From assembly GCF_000524195.1 (NCBI RefSeq), contig NW_020170428.1, positions 61,188 to 125,187 on the forward strand: 64,000 nt of DNA, in the 5' to 3' direction. The notes beneath the pieces are model-generated. The model saw nothing but the letters and a program-made list of their open reading frames with translations, ran no database searches and had not been told where the DNA came from. Position numbers and translations under genes: made by a program. Positions 11,786 through 24,109 of the stretch are shown here, piece by piece. Positions within the stretch are counted from its first letter, which is position 1; each line of letters opens with the position of its first letter. This DNA comes from Echinococcus granulosus (taxonomy: Eukaryota; Platyhelminthes; Cestoda; Cyclophyllidea; Taeniidae).

Positions 11786-14700
11786 TTAATTTCGAGTGTC
11801 GGTTGAAGAGGTAGTGCTCCGAGTGGGCAGCATAGCAGCAGTTATTTTCATTGCTCTGGGCGTCACATACTACTCTTAGTTTATTTCAGCGGCAGAGATT
11901 GCGGATTTTTTGCGGTAAACAATAAATAAACTTACGCAGGTCACGTTGGAAATCTCCTCATTGGATTTGTCATTTATCATTTCATTCACGGATTTTCCTC
12001 TGGCTATTTACGAATCAGGCATCGTGGTTAGCTTTCGGGAATGAAACTTTTTTTGTTAAGAAACAAAAAAAGTGGAAGTAAGGTTTAATTATGGCTTACT
12101 GGAAATGGATGTGGCTGAGCGTACTTTGGCCTCCAGTTTTCCTGCTGCTTCTGTTTAATGGAAACATTGCAAGTTGCATTGCAGAAAATGAAGTGATTTT
12201 AGAATCGGAGTCTATTGTTACCAAAAGTCATCAATTCTGTAAATAATTTGGTTAAATTTGCAACTTTCTCTTTTAGGAATCATTCTAGAGTACCTACTTT
12301 CCAGGCTTCTCCGAGTTTTCCCGATTTCTAAAGGCGGAAAATGGTAATAAGCTGGCATCTGTTTGGCAAAAAAGGGCTAAAATCAAGGTGATAACAGTCC
12401 AAACCTTCAATGCGTTGACTGAGGGAGGCGATTAATTTCTCCGTTTTCTCCCAGAACACCACTTTCGCCTCATCGTCTGTCTGCTCCAGGTAAACAGACT
12501 GCTGAAAAAGTTTTCGAAAACCTTTTTACTAATAAGCAATAAGTAAAGCTGGTTTTTTGGAAAAATTGCCCGCGAATAGGGTGAAAGTGAACGGCGCTCT
12601 TACCGTTCCCTTATCCATCAGGTGCGTTAGCCCCCTCTGTCCATCTACAAAGAAATATTGCATCCATTATCATACAAGCATGTAAATTAAACGTTAAGTT
12701 GGCGAATGTTTGAATTTTGCTAGCTGCCTCCATGGTCCAGACGACTTGCTGAGTGTATTGGCTTCTCCTCCGGCTCTAGGGATTGCGATACATCTTTTTT
12801 GTTAACCTACGAATAACAGTAAATGCTTTGAAATGAGAAAGTGGACGTCATTAAGTCTGGTGGTATTGTTTAAAAATCCCTCGGCCTATTTTTTGTTCCT
12901 TTCCTGTCCAATTATCTTAAGTCGCCTACAAGGGCATGACTTGTAAAGATAACTGCTATCAAATTTTGACACCCGATTAAATGCTGAAACGCCTGATAAT
13001 GGAAAAAACCTGAACAATTAAAATCTCTTGGTGCAACAAGGATTTGGATTGACCCATCAAATGGTAAGTTTCTTTCACTCAGTGCAATAGGACAACGTCA
13101 GTCTCTAATACCAAATCAGCCCGTTCCATATGACGGGTTGGAGTCGCCGGGAAATCTTCATTTTCTAATTCAATTGTTGTCGATAACCATTGTCTTCCCT
13201 CTAAAATGTAAAATTCATTTGTAACCAATCAAATTACTTGAGTTTATCGTATTTGCTAACTCACCCAACTCCCTTGAAAGTCGTCGACATTCTTTGGCAT
13301 ACCGATCTATTTCATGATGCAAAAATTCCTTCATCCGATGGGACTTGGCCTCATCCGCTTCTCGTCTAGATATTTCACTCCTAAAGGCATCTCTCTGTTT
13401 GGAAAGTTTTTGAAATTCTCCTAAAAGCTGACTTGTCTGCAAAAAAATAATAATGCAAACGAGTGATTTACGTGGTCAATCAACTTTTGAATGAGTGAGG
13501 TGGGTGAATTGCTAGATGGCAGGTGTTGAGGCATTGTCACACCGGCATCACAAAGAGTTCTTTGAATTTGAGAGCTAATTTCATCCGCTGTCTCGGCGAC
13601 AGCACGTACACCCTCGAGAGTTTTTGTGAGGCAAGCTTTTTCCATCTCGACACCGAGAACTCGACTGTTGAGTTTGTGCTCCACATCTCGAAGCTGATCT
13701 TCTGCCACCTGAAGACGCAGAGTAAGTGTAGACTTCTCCTTGCAGGTGGCATCACGTTCTGCAATAATACGTTGAAGCATCTCCTGTTTGCCTCGCAGAG
13801 CTTCCTCCAATACCTTATTCTTAGCATTGGCATCCACAACATTCATCTAAAGCATAAGAAATACTATTACTTTAAATGATGGGACTTTAGGTAAGTTTTA
13901 CCCGGTAGGTAAACAAACCTCTAGTTCAGCAGATACTTTGACGAATTTTTCTTCCAGATCTTTGAGGGACTGGGTTTTTTCCGCAAGCTTTTCGTGCAAT
14001 TGCCGGTCGCCTATCTGACGGAATTGTTTCAGGTCTACCAACTCTTCTTCAATAGCTTTGAGACGTTGATTGGTAGATACTTGTAAGGGTCTGTTGTTAA
14101 TTTTTTACAGAGGGGGCATTATTTTTATGCCACATCATAAAATATGGTGGACGTAGGGGACTTACTTATCCACCGTAACTCCATTACTTGCCTCATTATC
14201 CACTGGAGCCTATATTTGACAAAACATCAAAGCAAACTGTCTGAAGAACCGTTATGATCCATTTAGTTTCATCAAATTTGCCAAAATTTAGTACAGATTT
14301 AAACAAGGTAATGGAGAACTATAACAGATGTCCTAAAAAGATGCTGCTGTACACAAGGAGTCGTTGTTAGTACGCCAAGTTAAAAGTTGCTCTGGTGTTT
14401 CCAGTTAGCCAAATATATACATCCTTTATATCAAAAGTAATAAATTAAGAAAGATAGTTCGACATTCTTTTCTACCTTTTGAATGTCAGCGTCAGTAAAA
14501 GAGTTTGGATCTTGGCGGAATTCGGTCTCATCTACCTCGAGTTCTTCCAAAGCGCTACTACAAAAGTGTTTTGTAAAAAACACTTGTACTGTATTACTTC
14601 TTTAAAACAAACACAAAATAAAGTTGGAATTACATTGTTTTGATATTATGAAGTCAAAAATTTACCAGGCATTTTCTTGTGTTAAATCCAAAGCTGGAGT

Positions 14701-15038
14701 AACCGCTGTAGCCTGCATGTAAAATACATTTTTGAGGTGTTAAATATTAATAGCAAATTTTTACATTTATAATGGCATTTTTAAAGACCAGCAAACTGTG
14801 TTTGATTATCAGTCTGCATTTGTTTAATAATTAAGTGGTAATAAAAATACTGATATAGGGCGATTACCAAATTGAACCCAAAAAACAATGCTTCTGTGTA
14901 TAGTTTTGTTATTGATTTGAAAATGGCATAATGGTCACCGTTTACAAAACTATTTTTACATTGAAAACCCACCTTTGTCTTATCTATACTGCTAATTTTT
15001 TCATACTCTCGTCTCTCAGTTAAATTATCACGAGGCAT
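11786..15038 (-). CDS. Unrecognised coiled-coil protein, 454 aa
   Basis: Thirteen exons, read downwards: 15038-14973, 14712-14666, 14557-14476, 14209-14166, 14090-13919, 13846-13472, 13436-13265, 13200-13112, 12806-12746, 12644-12604, 12501-12405, 12150-12100 and 11853-11786. Their sum is 1365 nt and phases match. I do not recognise the family. An acidic N-terminal third leads into long heptad-like helices in the middle (QRLKAIEEELVDLKQF, NKVLEEALRGKQEMLQRI, KSHRMKEFLHHEIDRYA). After a linker comes a shorter helix (EKTEKLIASLSQRIE) and a Ser/Thr tail ending in STDTRN. There is no signal peptide or membrane segment. A 3' splice site (TTTTTAG) lies about 11 nt upstream of the ATG, so more 5' sequence is possible. 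An upstream frame starting MSTKKEESGSND near 15198 ends in a good donor, but its phase does not fit. The exon 9 donor is weak. A structural or ciliary/centrosomal role is only a guess. Confidence 0.7.
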
Positions 15039-16987
15039 CCCTTTACCACTAAAAAGGCATTTTTAGATAAAAATCCATCTTCACTGTTGACTGGTACTTT
15101 CGGACTAAAATAAATGCTTGAAAAATTGTCATCTTACTCCATCCCTTGAGCTTCTCACACAATCGTTGGAGCCAGATTCTTCTTTTTTTGTGCTCATTAA
15201 TTAACTTCAGTGTTACCTTTAAGGCGGCACGGACTTCCTACATCTGACGAATTTACTTCACAAGACATTCGGTAAACAAAGTTAATTTGCGACCGTCAGC
15301 GTTTTCCGTGAAACTTTACACTGACCTTGCAGTCTCGATTGCCTCGTGATACAGAAAAAGACCAGCGTGTGCAAAAAGTTGAAATGATATTTGAGGGTTA
15401 ATTTCAATATTGCAACAAAAAGTATGTTCGAAGAACTTCAAGTTTTGATAAGGAGTTGATTGCCATTAATTCCTATTAAATGCATGTTGCTGTCTGAGTT
15501 GATACATTAAGGAATACCTGATTTCCTTTTGTCTTGTGCTACAACGTTCCAGCCTTCTCATATTTGCTTAAAACACACCTTTACCATTCATGTACACCAC
15601 TTCGATCACGAGCATACCCCAATGCAACAACCTTTGTACTAGTTCAAAACGGTATAATTCCTGTCAAATTTTGAAATGACCACGGACCCTGCGCTGATTT
15701 TGCCCTGTCTTCAAAAGTATTTAGCCATCAGCAACAATACCTTCCACCCATTTATGATGTCTGCAAAATTGTATGACAAGCAAATTTACCCAAGTCGCCT
15801 TGTTAACTTGCATTCATTCAATCAAAGCACAGAAACGCACATCATTGTAGTAACAAAAGCACTGCTACTACTTTTTCCCCATTGTGTCCACTGAATATGT
15901 ATTCTCATTCATTAATCTGTAGCGTGTAGGAAAAATACTTTAGCTTTCTTGATTTTTAGTGACAAATTTTCTTCTCCAAGTACCGGACAATGATTCTATC
16001 GAATGAAACTGCACAAAATTCTATTTAAATCGCAGTATTTGTATGACTGATTGCTTTTCTTCATTTCTCGCCACTTTTGTATCCCACATAGTTGCGTCTA
16101 GAAATTCACGCCCACCTAATTTACGATCCTGAAATGCTTTTAAACTGTGCGTTGTGCAACGCCCCAAACCTCCTCCGAAGTTATGATAAGCCATATCAAC
16201 ATGGAAAATTTTGCAGAGGAGCAAGGAGGTCCTCGGCACCACCAGGAGGTCACAATTTGCCCAGAGGAGGCTCCGACCATCGAGAACGAGAAGCCCGCAA
16301 ACATAAGTTTACCTCTCTTCGGTAAAGTGAAAATTTAACCCTCTCTGATCATGGTGTTCGCGATACAGATACGAAATGCTGACGACGACGACGCCGACGA
16401 CGCCGACGACGACGACACAGACGCTCTTAACAGGGACTTGTGATTCGGACGTGGCGTCCGCCTCTTCAACCTGTCAATGCGCCAACGTACCGATCTCTGC
16501 CACCCAACACACACACGCCCACACCCCAACCAATGCAATGCTGTAAAACAAAAATCGCGGGAAAAAAGGCGTTTTTTGCGTATTATATTCACCAACTTTA
16601 AATTGAAAAAAGCCATCATTAATAAATGCTGAGACAAACCACACACGCATGCGCACATGCACACATAATAACAAGAGTAATTTCAACAGAATAGACAAAG
16701 ACAAATGTAGCCGGAGGCGGTAGGGGGAAAGGGGACGGGTTTTGGCGATGAGTACGGAGAGGGATGCGGGTAGGACGGGGTTTGACAGAGCTACCTGTTC
16801 TCTCCCCAGGGGGGAGGGGGGTGAAGAAGCTTCCAAATTGCATACGAAAAGGGCAGTTTTCCATGCCCCTCTAAACATATTACTTATATATATTAAGAGT
16901 AGCACCGTAATGCCCCAGATAATTAGTACTATTATAATATCAACACAAGCATTTAAACAATTGGTTTTTTGGTTTGCCTTTCACATT
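15039..16987. other. Intergenic region between coiled-coil gene and ONECUT
   Basis: This region contains the 3' flank of ONECUT and the 5' flank of the coiled-coil gene. A GAC/GCC trinucleotide repeat lies at about 16380-16417. Open frames near 16.3-16.9 kb on both strands are low-complexity and match nothing I know. No supported gene. Confidence 0.5.
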
Positions 16988-19900
16988 TTACCGTTCGGCA
17001 AGGTACTCCTCCTCCTGTTCCACCACCGTCTCCGCCTCTTGCTTCAAGAATTGCCTTTCGGTGGAACTGGCAACCGTGTTGAACTTGGCGTTGGCGGCTG
17101 CAGCTGCCGCTGCTGCAGCCATGTTGGAACAGATTTCGAGGGCTTGGTCGCGTAGTGACTGATGGCTCGCACTCAGCTCTGTTGCGGTAGCTAGAAAACG
17201 TGGATCCAGTTGTGACGCCGATGCAAGACGACGTAGATCAAAGAGAGAGCTCGACTGTTGTTGATGTGGTATTGGGGGTTGAGGCTGTCGGGGTAGACGT
17301 TGAACCACCACTTGTGGTGGTGGCGGTGGCGGTGAAGACAGTGGTGGTTGCTGCTCTTGTTGATAGTGCGTGAAGTACTGCGACTGGAAGGTGCTGGGAC
17401 CTCGCGTCTTCGCGTATGGATGGATCCTCTGCTCCCTCTGAGTTGGCAGAAAGTTCTGCTGACTCGAAGCGAAGGTGTAATCCGGCTGCTGCACATACAT
17501 CTGATTCGAAGCCTGACACGAAACCACGGAGACTGCGGCATACATCGAGGTCTGATCAGTACTGGGGTAACTGGCAGCCGTGATTCCAGACTGAGCGTAG
17601 GCGGAACCACTGAGGTGTGCAATTGATGTGGCGTCCTCGTTGCTCGCAGCAAGGCTTTCAGAGGGATCTGCAGAAGACTGGGGTGATGAAGAATCAATGA
17701 TGGATGAGTTTTTGCTGTCTCCACCGTCTTGCCATTTCTCTAGGGAGCGTCGTCTCGCGTTCATGAAGAAGTTGGCAACCGTGGAGATCTCCAGACCCAA
17801 TTGATGTGCAATTGTTGCCTACATAGCAACAAAAAAAGAAAACAAAGCATGACCTCTTGAAACGTGATGAGTGCATTTGTGCACTGCAAGTAGTGCACTG
17901 CAGCACTGTCAGTGCAAAGGCTGATCGAGTCATCTCGACGGGACCTGCCAGTGACAAGCGCCGCTACAATGATTTCTAATTCAAAGTAGTTAATCGTGAG
18001 AACGTGATGCCAGGAGGCAGAACTGGTCACAAATGCATGGGACGCAATGCCGACATTGACAACGAACCTGCATCTCCTTGCTGGGACGTTTGGTCTCCTT
18101 GAAGATGGCGTGAAGAGTGCGACGTTGAATGTCGGTGAAGACGAGACGTGGCTTTTTAATAACTCGAATTTCTTCATTCCCTACACCAGGCATAATCTCA
18201 TGATCCTTTCGTTTGCCTAAAAATACAAGTAAAAAACAGCTAGCAAAATTGAGGCCTGTAAATATGGTGGATACTGACAGTCTAGATAACAAAGCTTGCC
18301 AAAAAATAACACTACTTGACTTGAGGTGTGACACATCATTAACCGCTGATTCTCTAGGGCGGGGGGGTGGGGCGTGGTAAGAGAGCTCCCACAAATAAAA
18401 TAAAAGGGGAGGTCGAATCCCAGAGACCATGTCATATGAGTGGAGTATCCGGGGCCCCTAAACGAGGCCTGACAAAGAGTTTAGTCTGGGTAACGCTGTG
18501 AGCAATCAATGCAGTGGCCCATGAGACCGATGGAGTGACTGAATATGCAACTTTGGGGTGGCGAATTACCCTTCTCAAACAAAATAACAATGAATCAAAA
18601 AAGTGAACCCTCGCTGTCTTCAAGATAAAGATTAGGTTTTGCATTATCAACTACAACTTGGCTCTACCATTCCGCGGTGTTGATGAAGAGGCAAGGCAAT
18701 TCTAAGGGAGCACAAAAGTCTGTCAATGTGTTTAATCAGGCGACCGAAAAATATGGCATGGTTTGTTGCCACAGCTTGATACAGTGACTTGCTACGACTT
18801 TGGCCAGAGGAGAATGAAGACTGGCACCTATCTACTTATTAATGCCCGTGTTCATTCTCCTCTCCACTGTTTTCCTCCCATTTTGAGACCTCATGTCATG
18901 TCGTGTCCTGATCAGAAAAAAAGTGTCGCGTCGCGAAACCTTCAGTTAATCAACATCAAATGGGAAAGAGAAGTCATGGAAGTTAAAGCAGCAATTGCGG
19001 CTGAGACGTGTTTAAAAAGGAGATCTTCACCTACCTCAGCTTAACCTGGATTTGAAAGGGCGGGTTATACTGCCTCATTCCCGGTCCTCGTAGATCCTGA
19101 ATGTGATTTCCTCATACTCTAGGTAATTATCACCTTAACTTGACATTTGACAACCACATGGGAAAGTAAACTGAGAGTTAGGAGATGAGGGTAGTGGCAA
19201 GGAGGAGGAGGAGGAGGAGGAGGAGGAGGAGNNNNNNNNNNNNNNNNNNNNNNNNNNNNNNNNNNNNNNNNNNNNNNNNNNNNNNNNNNNNNNNNNNNNN
19301 NNNNNNNNNNNNNNNNNNNNNNNNNNNNNNNGAGGAGGAGGAGGCATGAATTAGATCTCTTTAGGAATCAGAGAGAAAAAATAGTCGAAAAGAACTTGTT
19401 GATTGCTGGGGTCTATCCACAGGACGTGGTCAGGATGGAATCGGCTAGAAGGATCCTGAAAAGAAACTAAAGAAATCAGAATTCTATACGCTCATCAACC
19501 GACCACTCGCTCTCTTTACCCGTCCAAGATTTGTCTGTAAGATAAGGATACCGAGGACAAAATAATGAAATGTGGTTAATATAAGCTGACCTAAGGATCC
19601 GCTTTTTCACAAGAGATTGCCGCCGCTCATAGTTAAATGAACAGAGTGCCTTAAAAAGGAATCCGCTCTAGAGATTACATTTTAATACATCAATTGTGAA
19701 GGAACGGAGCAATGCCTACTTCCAACAATGCAAGCTGTTTACTCTCCCGTCTTGGTGGAACCGACCTATGGCTAGTTGGAAGACCACAGCGTTATAAAAA
19801 GAAGTCATTTGACAAAAGTAATTCAATCCGCAGTAAGTGACAAGTGAGAGACTTCTTGAGGGATATCGGGGAAAAATAGTGACTTTATTAAGTCATTGCT

Positions 19901-22352
19901 TCCTAAACAGAATCCAAGTAGACGACTAAGCAGCAAAAAGAAGGAAACGCAGAACATCAGTTTCGTAGAGCTACATTCAATTATGGCCCTAATTTAAAGC
20001 AAAAGTTTGTGCGAAATATGTCGTTCAGGAATGAGAAAAACAAAGCCAATGGACCTTCCTTCCTAATTTGATGAGCTAGACAAAACTCCAAATGCAAGAG
20101 GATTGACACGTTGCATCTTTGATTTTGACGGAAAGTTCAGACTCTCATTTGAATGAACATTCTAATGTACTGACAATGTTGTGACGGCTGGACCCGAAGG
20201 ATAATAAAGAGGGTTGTCGGGAATGATGCTGACAAGAAAAACAAACTCTACTTAAATCCAAAGAGATCCAATTAATACATTTCTGCCTAAACGGTTTGTG
20301 CTATTCAGTTATGTTTTGCAGTTTATTTGCAGCTTTAAAATTTCTTACTTGTTGAATTTTGCAGATACTTTCCAGCCAACCGAAGCGCCGACATCCGCTG
20401 ATATTCTGGCTCTTGAAGCCACTTCCACATGCGTCTGAAGGTCTCTCGCCCTGATTTCAGTTTACTCCAGGGTTTCGGATTCCTGAGTAGGTCTGACAGA
20501 GTTCCCTGACTTCGACAGAGCACCCTTTGCGCAAACACCGCTTGTGGAATGCTGTAGCGTTTCAGCTCAGCACTCACCCTCTGTGCCAACTCCTTGGTGT
20601 TCAACTCCTCGCTATCCGACATCTGACCGAGTTGAAGATCATTGTGACTTTGAGAGGCTAGGGCATTCGCTACCATTCCCTTCTGAAAGCCTGTCCATGA
20701 ATCCACCGGCCCCGCCGAGTCTGGATCTACAATCATTTAATCGCAGAGGGAAAATTTACGGTCCCACGGCTGCCAGTTGCGCCGCCGCCGCCTGCATGAG
20801 TTAACCGACTAGACTTTAACGTAGTGTACTTTTGCGGCGTCGTCTCCACCATCCCCCTTCCGCTTCCCACCGCCTATTCGACACAAAGAAGTGCACTTTA
20901 AGGACAATAAACTTAACAACAGTGGCGTCGACACATTTTCCATCTTTTGAACGTCTAACTTTGTCTTAGTCGTGTTTCATTGAGAGAAGAAGGTAAAACA
21001 AGGAAAAGTGGAGACAGCGGATGCTGTCATGCCGTCCCAACGCAATCCGGGCCGCTGATCTCTGCTCAGCTGTCCGCTTTGTGTAGCACAAAAATCGATT
21101 TTTCAGCGTGCAAACAAGGTCCAGGCGCAAAAAATCGATTAAATCGCCTCCGCGCGTATTTCAATGCTCGTGTGCAAGTTGTGCAAAGAGGGTTTAGCAA
21201 AAGCGTGGTCAACAGATTACACTTACGGGTGAAGAGAGCCTTATCGATAGAGCTTTCCATTGCCTCGGAGGACATTCTCAGAGCATGAGGATTGGCCAAC
21301 TCCCCGGTGTAGGGATTAATAGTTGAGGCGCTTTGATTACTGAATACAAAGTTTTGCGAGACAATTCCCTCCATTGGTGAGGTGTTTTGATCACCTGTGA
21401 AACCGGAAGAGAGGTACTGGTAGGGAAACATTGGGGGCATTAGACTTGACTGAGCGCAGGTCACGTTCGGTGGATAGTTAGGCTGCTGATTTTCTGCAAT
21501 CGGCATTTCGGAAGTCATGTAGACCGCCGATGACTCTTGAAAGGAGGGATCGGTATTTTGGATCTGGTGTTGCTGATCCTGGGAGACGCTCAAACTTTGG
21601 TCTGTGGAGCAGTAGTCACCTCCAGTCTCGTCATAGGTCTTGGAATCGGAGCTGCGATTAGAGCAGTCCAAAAGGCCCTCGTGTTCAGTTGCTGAAGTGT
21701 AAGTCTGATTCGTGGAGGTCCTTGAAACCTCGGCAGACTGCACCATGCCCTCTGTAGACGTGTTCATCATTGTCGAACTCGTTGCCCAATCAGGCAAGGC
21801 TTCATCTAGGCGAGTTTCAAGAACCTCTTCCTCCTCGTCAGTATCTTTAAAGTTGTTTAGGGTCTCATACTTGTAAGCTTCATTTACGTTTGTTATTTGT
21901 TCGTCCTCTGTGGCATATTCTTGTGTTTCAGTAGAATAGTAACAGTTCTGCTCGCTTTCCGTCCCAGCAGGCATCTGGCTGGTGGAACAGGTAGATTTCA
22001 GACGCTCCTCCTCCACCTCTTGTTGATGATGTTGTGAATGCAATGACTGCTGATCAATTGTTCCAACGTAGGGAAAAAAAGGCATTCCACCCGAGGCTGT
22101 CGTCATGACGGGATTAACATGAGCATAGGGGAAACAGGTACTAGAATAGGCCTCAGATCGGGGGTAACCAGAGACAATATTGGCATACATATTAGTGGGT
22201 AGGTGTTGAAAGATCTCGGCAGTCTCCGTGGTAGACGCATAGCTAATACTGACATCAGTGTCAGCAAAATCATTCTTCACCAACGCCAGCGGCGACGCCT
22301 TAGCCTCCGAGATGCCCGCTTCCCCAGTGAACTGGGAAATGGAGAAATCCAT
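16988..22352 (-). CDS. ONECUT: ONECUT/HNF6-type transcription factor (CUT domain plus homeodomain)
   Basis: Four exons, read downwards: 22352-21227, 20726-20349, 18216-18068 and 17818-16988. They total 2484 nt (827 aa) with matching phases. Exon 1 encodes a long Ser/Gln/Glu-rich activation-like N-terminus of about 375 residues. Exon 2 holds a complete single CUT domain (LNTKELAQRVSAELKRYSI, LCRSQGTLSDLLRNPKPW, RMWKWLQEPEYQRMSALRLA). Exons 3 and 4 hold the homeodomain (KKPRLVFTDIQRRTLHAIF, KETKRPSKEM, VANFFMNARRRSLEKWQD). The FFMNARRR helix, with Phe and Met in place of the usual Trp and Gln, marks the ONECUT class. The C-terminal tail has poly-Ala, poly-Pro and Gln-rich runs and ends YLAER. 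Family role: nuclear DNA-binding regulator, expressed in neurons and endoderm-derived tissue in other animals. Intron 2 carries an assembly gap. Confidence 0.95.
18217..20348 (-). other. ONECUT intron 2 with assembly gap
   Basis: This 2.1-kb intron separates the CUT exon from the homeodomain exons. It contains a GGA repeat interrupted by a 100-N gap (19232-19331). The gap length is a placeholder, so the true array is probably longer. No nested gene is seen. Confidence 0.7.
19201..19345. repeat. GGA trinucleotide array spanning an assembly gap
   Basis: GGA units run into the gap from 19201-19231 and resume at 19332-19345. The gap most likely marks collapse of the repeat during assembly. Confidence 0.9.
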
Positions 22353-24109
22353 ACGCACTGACAGAACAGTCAATTAGCCAATCAATCAATCGGTCAACCA
22401 GTCAATCGATCGATCTGAGCAGAGTGACAGAGATGGAGAGCGAGGGAAAAAATCGAAACAAGAAATTTGCACGAGTTCACCACAACAATTGTTTGCGCGC
22501 GATCACAAGAAGCGCGTGCCGGCGATCGATGCGATTGGTGGCCGAGTTGCTGTCGTTACACCAAGCCCAGCCAATCGGCGGTTGAGGCCCAAGGCTATCG
22601 CCTCATTGGTCGGGGCATGGCGTCTATTCTCCCGATCCAGCACAGTGTTGCGGTGCTCGCGCGCCGAAAGGCTTGAGGAGTGCACACTGTGGAGCTTCGA
22701 TTTGCACCCGCGCCGGTTTGCACACGTCTTAGCACTTGCTGAGATCTTGTAGAAAGTTTTAAGAGAAGGCGGACGCGGAGGAGCGCGAGAGGGGTAGAGT
22801 GGAGGGGGGTGGAGTGGGGGAAGGGTTTCTATACCATGCATTCCGTGGGGCTTTTTACCTCGCATTTCCAACTTCGCGGCTAAACAGATTCTAATAAGAA
22901 ATGATCAGTTTGATTTTGGACCAGATGGATTAGGGAGTGGGGTTTCATCTTCGATGCTGCTACGCAGTTGGAGAGGTTAGATTGTGGATACTGACGGCTG
23001 TTGTGGTACCTTCACGGAGGTGTGTCCTCTCGCGGGCGAGCGTTTGAGAACTGTATGTGTGGATTTGAATGTCTACAGATCGAAAAATATTGAAGCATCG
23101 ATTTATCGCTAAAGCATTTCACAGGAGACAACGAAGTAACATGGCGGACTTTTCAAGGAATTAAGGCACTACTTTCTCCTGTGAGGAGAGGAAATGGGAT
23201 TTTGAATGAAGAAAGTCAAGGAAAAAAGGTGGGCTTCAAGTGTCCATAAAATGGTATTATTTTGCCCCAATTTGGGGCCCAAAATTGCCTTTATATAGCA
23301 ACTTAAGGGAAGAAACTGTTTTGGACGAATCACAGGGAGAAGAAAGAGTTGGATGTCGGTTACCAGGGCATAGATTTGGAATTGTGAATGATGGAAAAAG
23401 GGGATTTCTGGGAGTTCTGCGAGGCAGAATAAATAGTCCCTAGGAGTATTTCACACTTTCGAGTGCTCAGGAGAACGTAAGCGTCTCTCCATGTGACGCT
23501 TTCAAATCCTTTGACATTGGCTATTACAGCAGACCCCAAGATAGGGAAGAGTGAAATCCATTGTGGTGTTTGCTGCCCTCCACCCAAAGCGGATGTTCTT
23601 CTACGATAATGCTGAAGCGAGGCATTGAAAGAAGGAAATCGAGACCCTTGGCAATTTAGATTTGCCTCCCTCACTGTTTTTTTTCCCCACCCCGAAATCA
23701 TGATGGGGTACTTAACAATCGTGTACAGAGATTAGATCCCCATGGAAGTGGATGAAGGCACCACTCCCTGGCACTATCCCACTAACCTTCCTCCCTCCGG
23801 CATCCACAAACCAAGTACCTTGATTGTTTGGCAGATGCACCAGGCCTCAACTCAGCAGAACCTTGATGCTAGACCACGTCCACGTTTTCTTTCCACCTAA
23901 AAACCCAGTCAAAAATGGCAACAAGACCCCATCATTCCGATCTTGACAGCTGCATCACACTACTCAACATTTAAGTGCCGGTCGCTGACAAAAAGTTAGT
24001 AGTATGTTCCACCCTACCGCTTCCCACCAAAAGCCTCGAGGAAAAAACAATAAAAATGTGCACATACATTAAAGCATTTATCAAAATACAAAAAGAAATC
24101 CATATTACT
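22353..24109. promoter_or_regulatory. ONECUT 5' region and intergenic space to MRG15
   Basis: Directly upstream of the ONECUT ATG lies a short tandem of CAAT/CGAT-like tetranucleotides (about 22376-22418). A GC- and CpG-richer stretch with CCAAT-type motifs follows (about 22480-22780), a plausible promoter or 5' UTR. From about 22.9 to 24.1 kb I see no gene. This part contains the 3' flank of MRG15. Confidence 0.45.

Noticed and set aside
15140..15198. Upstream exon MSTKKEESGSND for the coiled-coil gene
   Set aside because: It has a good donor (GTAAGA), but joining it to the exon at 15048 causes an immediate stop in that phase.
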